The notes under the pieces were generated by a model, which was not told the DNA's origin, did not search any database, and saw only the letters and a list, made by a program, of their open reading frames with translations. Shown here piece by piece: positions 58,405-64,000 of a stretch of DNA of 64,000 bases (position 1 is its first letter; each line of letters begins with the position of its first letter). Source of the stretch: Kitasatospora sp. NBC_01246 (GTDB lineage Bacteria > Actinomycetota > Actinomycetes > Streptomycetales > Streptomycetaceae); NCBI RefSeq assembly GCF_036226505.1, contig NZ_CP108485.1, forward strand, positions 27,398-91,397, in the 5' to 3' direction. A program made the position numbers and the translations under genes.

Positions 58405-59470
58405 CGGCGCACAGCTCCTCGGTCAGCTCGGCCTGGCGGGCGCGGGGGAAGCCGGACATACCGGCAGCGACACAGAACAGGTAGCGCACCAGGCCGTCCA
58501 GCTCCGCGCCGGTCAGATCGTCGCTCAGGATCCGCTCGGCGCCGGGACGGCCGTGGGCGATGGCCGCGGACAGCAGCAGGTGCAGCGTGGTCAACGCCGG
58601 GGCCTGCGTCATCATCGGGGGCGGCTGCTGGCGGTAGTAGCGGACGGCCGCCTCCATGCCGGTGCCGTAGTAGCCGGTGGAGAGCACGTACTCGGCCAGG
58701 AGGTGAGCGGCCTCACGGCCGGCGGCCGGCCCGCGCTCGACCAGGACCTGGAAGAGGTCGTGGGCGTGCTCGGTGATCTCGTCCTCGACAGTGCCGGCCA
58801 GCGCGGACTGCACGAGCATCGGCAGCGGGATCCCCGCGGCCAACTGCTCGCCGGTCAGGTACACCATGCCCTCGGCGGTGAAGGGGTTCGCGGGGGGCTC
58901 GGTGGCCTCCGGCAGGTCATCCTCCGCGTCCTGCTGCGGGCCGTCCTCGGTGGGCGGGGCGGCCGCGGCCGCGAACTCTCCGGGGGCGGCGCCGAGCGCG
59001 GCCCACAGGTCGAGAGCGTCCTCCACCACGTCGCGCACCTCGGTGGGACTCAGCTCCTCCAGCACGGAGAGCATCGGCGCGGCCGGAGCCGGGCCGTCCA
59101 GGCCCTCGTCGAGCATCCGGCGGGCGACTTTCCACACCCGCACCGAGGCGGGAGACATCAGGCCGGGCGAGGGCAGCAGGCTGAACGGCAACCCGGCCAG
59201 GTTGGCCACCACGAGCCGGTCGCCGGCCACCAGCGCGGGGATGGCGGAGTCCTGGCACGGCCGGCACCCGGCGCGGGCGGCGCCGACCAGCGCGGCCGCC
59301 GGGGCGAGACTCACCTGACGGGTGACCCCGTACAGGCGGGAGTCCATCACGCCGAAGTCGGGCGCCGGGTGCTGGTGCCGGGAGCCGCTGGCGGCGGCGG
59401 TGTACGGGGCTCCGGTGGCCCGCTGCTTCGCGCGGGCGGTCTTCTTCTGGGAGCGGTTCTTCTTGGGCAC
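58394..59470 (-). CDS. Unknown protein with shared N-terminal PYT motif (3 of 3)
   Basis: 358 residues from GTG 59470 with GAGAGG upstream. N terminus PKKNRSQKKTARAKQRAT ... PYTAAAS. Body: LVGAARAGCRPCQDSAIPAL, an acidic linker (PPTEDGPQQDAEDDLPEATE) and a helical C-terminal domain ending in FPRARQAELTEELCADV. It overlaps the next gene. No function recognised. Confidence 0.6.
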   Translation of the reverse strand: MPKKNRSQKKTARAKQRATGAPYTAAASGSRHQHPAPDFGVMDSRLYGVTRQVSLAPAAALVGAARAGCRPCQDSAIPALVAGDRLVVANLAGLPFSLLPSPGLMSPASVRVWKVARRMLDEGLDGPAPAAPMLSVLEELSPTEVRDVVEDALDLWAALGAAPGEFAAAAAPPTEDGPQQDAEDDLPEATEPPANPFTAEGMVYLTGEQLAAGIPLPMLVQSALAGTVEDEITEHAHDLFQVLVERGPAAGREAAHLLAEYVLSTGYYGTGMEAAVRYYRQQPPPMMTQAPALTTLHLLLSAAIAHGRPGAERILSDDLTGAELDGLVRYLFCVAAGMSGFPRARQAELTEELCADVR

Positions 59471-59883
59471 GTGATGCCTCTCGGCGCGGTGCTCGGTCCC
59501 GCGACCCGGACCCGCGCGCAGCATCAGCGCAAGGCAGTGGGTGGACCTGACGAACGTTCAACATCGCGCGGTGCGGGAGCTCGTTCGGCTCCTACCACCT
59601 TGACCGCTGTGCCGCCCGTCGCGGGCAGGTCGGCGGGACTCGGGCTCGGCGCGCTAGCCCATACCTCAACAGGTACAGGGCAACGATAGCGAGCCGCGAC
59701 GACGAGACGCAACGAGCCACCACGTGCGGGCCGGGCCCGTGGTGCCCGACAGGTACCGGTCGGGCACAGGAAGGCGCTCGGTCATCCGATTCGGTGGTTG
59801 CCCGACATCCTGTCATCACGCGCCCCTACGGTGGTCCCTGACCGCCGGCAGCCCCCGGCCCCGCCTCGGAAGGACAGCGCGAC
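59471..59883. other. Divergent intergenic region
   Basis: 413 bases between minus- and plus-strand genes. No gene is supported. Local AT-richer segment near 59655-59695 (CATACCTCAACAGG and TATGGG on the minus strand) may be a promoter; TACCGGTCGGG-type short repeats occur near 59752. No palindromic element of the regulon type is present. Confidence 0.5.
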
Positions 59884-60969
59884 GTGAGCAGCAGCACCGG
59901 ATCGAGCTTCGAGCCCACCTCCGTGGAACAGGTTCACGACATGTGGCTGGGCATCCTGGAGTTCCTCGGGACCAACGCGACCAACTCGTGGTCGTTCATG
60001 ATGGACCGGGGCATCGGCTTCGTGATGCCGCCGCAGGTGCGGTCCCTGCCGACCTCTCACGCGCGCGCGAGCGCGCTGGCACAGGCCGAGTTCGCCCGGC
60101 TGGCCGGTGCCCAGCTGTTCCACCTCGACGCCTCCGCCGGGCGGGCCGCCGACCAGGCCACCCTGCGGGCCCAGAACCTGGTAGAGCTGGCACCGTCCCC
60201 CTCGGGCCTGATCGTCTGGGAGGAGGCGCCCTACACGGTGGCGGGCGGCATCCCGATCCGGGCCGTCTCCTGGGGCATCGCCTACGACGGCGGCACCTGG
60301 ATGTCCTGGTGGAGCGACAACGCCGCGACCGTGCGGGCCGGCCTGTCGGCGCCGGAGAGCCTGGGGCTCTTCGGCCGCCTGATGTTCCACGAGGAGGCGC
60401 ACCTGCCGCCCAAGGGCTGGCCCGCGCAGGCCGAGACCCCTGGAGACCGCTCCTACCCCGCGTACCGTTCGCTGCTGAGCGCCTGGACGGCCATCGACTC
60501 GGGCACCATCGAGGAGGCGGAGGCGAGCGAAGCGATCCCGGCCGTCCGCAAGAGCGGCAAGCGGCTCGGGATCACGGTGCCGGCGGTGCGGCGCCTGCGG
60601 GCCGCCACCGCGGCGTCGGCGGCGGTCACCACGCCGGACGTCATCATCCGCCGGGTGCTGGCCGGCACGCAGATCACCGGACGCCCCTACCCCGGCACGC
60701 TCCCGGACGAACTGGCGCCCTGGCACTGCTACACCGCCGACGGCGGCCACAGCCTGCTCGTCATGCTCGACCCGATGAACCGCGGTGAGCGCGTCACAGC
60801 GGGCCACGAAGCGACGACGCTGTCAGGCGTGTTCGTCCCCGCACCCGTGAAGGCCGTTCTGCGGGCCGGCTGGCGGATCCAGGACGGCTACGTCCACACC
60901 CCCCTGCGCTACGACAGCACCCTCGGCCTGCTCACCAACCCCGAAGACGATGAGTTCGACCTGATCTGA
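59884..60969 (+). CDS. Protein of unknown function
   Basis: 361 residues from GTG 59884. N-terminal helical part with VEQVHDMWLGILEFLG, central beta-rich region (YTVAGGIPIRAVSWGIAYDG), and a basic region with KSGKRLGITVPAVRRLRAAT. The C-terminal third contains PYPGTLPDELAPWHCYTADG and ends in DEFDLI. Some plasmid proteins of Streptomyces look similar, but no named family was found. Confidence 0.65.
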   Translation: MSSSTGSSFEPTSVEQVHDMWLGILEFLGTNATNSWSFMMDRGIGFVMPPQVRSLPTSHARASALAQAEFARLAGAQLFHLDASAGRAADQATLRAQNLVELAPSPSGLIVWEEAPYTVAGGIPIRAVSWGIAYDGGTWMSWWSDNAATVRAGLSAPESLGLFGRLMFHEEAHLPPKGWPAQAETPGDRSYPAYRSLLSAWTAIDSGTIEEAEASEAIPAVRKSGKRLGITVPAVRRLRAATAASAAVTTPDVIIRRVLAGTQITGRPYPGTLPDELAPWHCYTADGGHSLLVMLDPMNRGERVTAGHEATTLSGVFVPAPVKAVLRAGWRIQDGYVHTPLRYDSTLGLLTNPEDDEFDLI

Positions 60970-61008
60970 TCACCGCGGCAGGGGCCCGGCGCGGCCCACG
61001 GGAGCCCG

Positions 61009-61053
61009 CGAGGTCGACTGTCCCGGGACGGGTGCTCGGCCGTCGACCTCGGG
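61009..61053. terminator. Hairpin between converging genes
   Basis: CGAGGTCGAC and GTCGACCTCG, a perfect 10-bp stem around a longer loop, between two converging genes. Confidence 0.65.
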
Positions 61054-61064
61054 GGCACCGGGGC

Positions 61065-62057
61065 TCAGCCGGCCTCGCGCCCTTCCTCGGTCAACCGGTC
61101 GGTCACGACCTGGGCGATCGTGTCGAGCGCCGCGCGCAGCTGCAGGTGCTCGGCACCGTCCACCGCCATGGTCGTGTTTACGAGCGGGCTGGAGCTGGCC
61201 AGGGTGCTGAACCCGGCGTCCGGCCGCCCGTATGGGACCTGGCCGACGGTGACGGCCACCGAGTGCCCGACCGGCAGGGTCAACGTCACGGTGGCTCCGT
61301 AGGCGACCGCCTGTTCCCCGACCCGGTCGGCATCCTCCTGTTCGGCCTGGGCGGCGAGCTGGGCTCGGCCGTGCAGATCGGCCCGGGCGGTGTGCGCGTC
61401 CACGAGCGCTTCGCGCAGGTGGTCGACCAAGTCCCTGGTCGTCTCCGCGATCAGCTCGGCCGGTTCGGCCGGATCGATTCCGGTGGCCAGCCGTCCGAGG
61501 GCGATGCGCAGGTGCCACGCCGCTGCGGCGAGCGGTTCCGGCTCGGCGGTGAGCACCGCCGGCCCCACCACCCGGTCGGCGACCTCGGCCAGGGCCCGGA
61601 CGTCGTCCGCGTTCAGCGACGCGTAGCTGGGGCGGGGCGGCGGCCCGTAGGTGGCGCCCTCGTGGTCGATACCCCGGGCGCGCAGGTCGTCGCGGACCCG
61701 CTGGTAGTCGGTGCCCAGGCCGGCGGCGGCCGCGAGCACCCCGAGGTCGCGTTCACCGGACCACCAGGCGGCCGCCAGCATGTCGCCCCGCTGCTCGACA
61801 TCGAGCCCGGCCCCGGCAGTCCGCTCCGTGAGCGCGACCAGGCAGGCCTGCCGCGCGACCGCGGAGCCGGTACCGACGGTGGAAGTGGTCACGTTCTCCA
61901 GCGTAGGCCTGCCAGGCTGCCGGGTGAGCCGGTTCCACAGCTCCCCACCAACCCGGCGGGCCCAGGTAGCCAGCCAGTCGGCCGCCGGCGGAACCGACCG
62001 GTCCAGGGCGTAGCGGGCCAACCACTCCAGAAACTGCAGGTGCGAATCGTCGTCCAT
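61065..62057 (-). CDS. Protein of unknown function
   Basis: 330 residues from ATG 62057. Helical N terminus (HLQFLEWLARYALDRSVPPA), central helices and a beta segment (YGATVTLTLPVGHSVAVTVG) near the C terminus. Not recognised. Confidence 0.6.
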   Translation of the reverse strand: MDDDSHLQFLEWLARYALDRSVPPAADWLATWARRVGGELWNRLTRQPGRPTLENVTTSTVGTGSAVARQACLVALTERTAGAGLDVEQRGDMLAAAWWSGERDLGVLAAAAGLGTDYQRVRDDLRARGIDHEGATYGPPPRPSYASLNADDVRALAEVADRVVGPAVLTAEPEPLAAAAWHLRIALGRLATGIDPAEPAELIAETTRDLVDHLREALVDAHTARADLHGRAQLAAQAEQEDADRVGEQAVAYGATVTLTLPVGHSVAVTVGQVPYGRPDAGFSTLASSSPLVNTTMAVDGAEHLQLRAALDTIAQVVTDRLTEEGREAG

Positions 62058-62315
62058 CGCTACCGCCTTCCACGCTCGGTTCCCCCGGCGGCGCGGTAGC
62101 GCTGCGGGAAGCCCGGCCTGTGGCGAAGGCGGTTGCCGTACTCGGAACGGGGTCGAAAGACCTGGCAGTCCGTTCCGTGGCTGCTCGATGATCAGCCTGC
62201 CCGACAGCCCGATGACGGTTCAACCGGCGTACGGGGCACTACCCGGCGCGCGGATACCTCCTATGCGCCTCCCCCGGACTGCGGCCCCGTCGGGAGCAGG
62301 GTGTTGGATGCCGTC

Positions 62316-62846
62316 ATGCCCACCCCTGAAACCGCCGCGATAGGCGCAACCGGCCGCGTTCTGGCCGCGCTGCTCAAGCCCGCCCAGCCGCTCGGCCATG
62401 CCCCCGTCGGCAGCCGTCTCGAACGCCGTCACGCCTACCTGCGTCACGCCCAGGCCGCCGCTCAGTACGTTCTCGCGTCCGGCTGGCAGGAGGAGGCCGT
62501 CCGGCACGGCACCATCGTGGCCATGCTGACCACCCGGCCGGTGATTCACGAGAGCCTTGCCGCCTCGGCCGCCATGCTCGCCTCCCTGACCGAGCTCCGT
62601 ATGGTCGCCACCCCCGAGGTCCTGGGCCGCGCCGAGACCCTCGCCGAAAGCGCGCGCACCGCTCAGCAGGACATCGACGCCTACCGCCGCGCGTCCGCCG
62701 AGTTCCTGACCCTGGTGCGCGCCGAACTCGGCTACGCCGTTCGCTGGTGGCAGCTCCACCGTCGGCTGGGAGCGTGGTGGCGGGCCCGGCCCGACCGGCG
62801 CGCCGCCCGCGCTCTCCAGCGCGAGGCCCGCGCCGAGATCACCTGA
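62316..62846 (+). CDS. Helical protein of unknown function
   Basis: 176 residues from ATG 62316. All-helical, with AETLAESARTAQQDIDAYRR and a basic end (RLGAWWRARPDRRAARALQR). Not recognised. Confidence 0.55.
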   Translation: MPTPETAAIGATGRVLAALLKPAQPLGHAPVGSRLERRHAYLRHAQAAAQYVLASGWQEEAVRHGTIVAMLTTRPVIHESLAASAAMLASLTELRMVATPEVLGRAETLAESARTAQQDIDAYRRASAEFLTLVRAELGYAVRWWQLHRRLGAWWRARPDRRAARALQREARAEIT

Positions 62847-62955
62847 GCGCACCGTTCGACCGGCCGAGCAGCGGGCCGCCTTCCGGCGCCCGCGAAGTGG
62901 TGCGCGTTCTGTCGAACCGGCCCGCCGGGCCCGGCCCGGGCGGCATAGTGCAGCG

Positions 62956-63609
62956 GTGACCACGATTCCGGACCAGCTGAACCCGCCCGCTCGTCGCCGT
63001 CGTAACGCCCGGCTGCTCCTCGCTTTGGCCGAGCTGGTCGGCGCGTGCGCCGAAGCGGCCGCCGAGGTCTACCGAACCATCGCCGCCGCGCCGCCGACCC
63101 AGCAGGCCCTGAAGGTCAGCCCGCTGGCGTGCGTGCAGGTCAGCTACACCGCCGCGCCGCTGCTGGAGGCGGCCCGCCAAGAGGACGACGTCCGGTGGCC
63201 GAACGCCGTCGCGCGCGAGCGCGCCCAGTCCCTGCACGCGCACGCCGCACGCTGCGCCGTGGCCCGGGCGACGGATTTCCTTGAGGGGCCGGCGGTGCTC
63301 GGCGTGCCGGTGCCGACCGCGGAGCAGGGCGCCGCCATGGCGCTGGCGGAAGCCGGCAGCGAGGTCGCGGCCCTGTGGCGGGACGACCCGGAGCAGGCCG
63401 TGGCCAGGGTCCGCGAGCTGGCGGCCGGCGGCGAACTGGTCCCGGACGAGATTCTGGACGCGGCGACGGAGGACGCCGTGACGATCGGCCTGTTGGCGCT
63501 GCAGGGGGTGCGCGGCGCCGCCGAGCCGAGCATCGCGGCCGAACGCTGCTTGGGGGCCGTGCCCTACTTCGCGCTCGCGGTGACGCTGGCCGGCGTCGAC
63601 CTGGACTGA
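62956..63609 (+). CDS. Helical protein of unknown function
   Basis: 217 residues from GTG 62956. Mostly helical with RRRRNARLLLALAELVGACA and EVAALWRDDPEQAVARVREL. Not recognised. Confidence 0.6.
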   Translation: MTTIPDQLNPPARRRRNARLLLALAELVGACAEAAAEVYRTIAAAPPTQQALKVSPLACVQVSYTAAPLLEAARQEDDVRWPNAVARERAQSLHAHAARCAVARATDFLEGPAVLGVPVPTAEQGAAMALAEAGSEVAALWRDDPEQAVARVRELAAGGELVPDEILDAATEDAVTIGLLALQGVRGAAEPSIAAERCLGAVPYFALAVTLAGVDLD

Positions 63610-63637
63610 GCCGGCCCGGGACGGGACCGGGGCCCGG

Positions 63638-64000
63638 TCAGCCGCGAAGGCCCCGCCAGACCGGCTGGCGGAGATGACCGGCCGGGGTGATCTCCAGGAA
63701 CTCGACCTCGGCCTGCAGTACCGGCTGGACGAACCGGACCTCGGTGCCGCGCGGCAGTGCGAGTCCGGCGCGGCTGACGCTGAACGGTGAGACCGGCTGG
63801 TCGAGGCGGCGCAGCGTGGCGGCCAGGGCGCGCCGTTCGGGGCCGGTGAGGCCGCTGCCGACGGATCCGGCGTAGAGGAGGCGTCCGGGTTCCCCGGTGG
63901 GCGCGCCGACCAGGACGGCCCGCACCGTGGCACCGCCGGGACCGCCCGGCAGCCACCCGCCGATCACGACGTCCGCGGTGCGCAGATGCTTCAACTTGAC
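63638..64000 (-). CDS. ATP-dependent DNA ligase, C-terminal part (partial)
   Basis: The gene enters from the right edge; 120 codons are visible. KLKHLRTADVVIGGWLPG is the junction to the OB-fold and VSPFSVSRAGLALPRGTEVR with VQPVLQAEVEFLEITPAG and LRQPVWRGLRG are the C-terminal OB domain of LigD/LigC-like ligases. The adenylation domain and its lysine lie outside the window. Confidence 0.8.
   Translation of the reverse strand, partial: VKLKHLRTADVVIGGWLPGGPGGATVRAVLVGAPTGEPGRLLYAGSVGSGLTGPERRALAATLRRLDQPVSPFSVSRAGLALPRGTEVRFVQPVLQAEVEFLEITPAGHLRQPVWRGLRG

Noticed and set aside
1..64000. tRNA, rRNA or tmRNA genes
   Set aside because: None was recognised by eye; a covariance-model search would settle this.

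Overview
The window reads as part of a high-GC actinobacterial replicon, most likely from Streptomyces or a close relative. Codon third positions are mostly G or C, GTG and TTG starts are common, and the families seen (WhiB, an MmyB-type regulator, DciA/DUF721, a RusA-like resolvase, an RppA-like type III polyketide synthase) fit that group. It combines a siphophage head and tail cluster with a ParA/ParB/Rep module, and no integrase is visible. The simplest reading is a Streptomyces plasmid-phage, a temperate phage kept as a plasmid; the prophage alternative cannot be excluded from this window.

1-22.2 kb, minus strand: a compact late operon read right to left. It encodes terminase small and large subunits, portal, scaffold, decoration protein, major capsid protein, head-completion proteins, a minor head protein, a spherulin-4-like glycosidase, an HExxH protein, tail tube protein, tail assembly chaperones with a -1 frameshift site, tape measure, distal tail and minor tail proteins, and at the left edge a papain-like peptidase. 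Most genes overlap by GTGA or ATGA.

22.3-25.4 kb, plus strand: cargo. A small lipoprotein is followed by an MmyB-type regulator coupled to a type III polyketide synthase, closed by a perfect 22-bp hairpin.

25.4-41.7 kb, minus strand: seven tandem operons of small, mostly unrecognised proteins, many with Cys/His knuckles, plus a lone WYL-domain protein and a RusA-like resolvase. Each operon starts 43-53 nt below the same palindromic promoter: arms CATAAACAACTTCCA and TGCAAGTTGTTTATG around three variable bases, with a fixed TTGCAA-N18-NAGRRT promoter and an invariant transcript leader. An eighth copy without the leader controls a ribbon-helix-helix-like gene at 51.2-51.7 kb, the best candidate for the regulator of this regulon.

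42-47.1 kb, minus strand: the maintenance module, Rep-like winged-helix protein, DciA-like helicase-loader homologue, ParB and ParA. Seven 19-bp palindromes (GTGATTGC-NNN-GCAATCAC) lie between and inside these genes and are probably parS. The 1 kb before rep has no convincing gene; it holds a T-tract terminator close to the rep start and a possible DnaA box.

48.1-64 kb: accessory genes. One minus-strand operon carries the ribbon-helix-helix protein, a RecA-like ATPase lacking the Walker A lysine, a membrane peptide, a WhiB protein and a helix-turn-helix protein. Small plus-strand genes follow. Then comes a minus-strand set in which three otherwise unrelated proteins share an N-terminal basic motif ending in PYT. 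The window ends inside an ATP-dependent DNA ligase-like gene.
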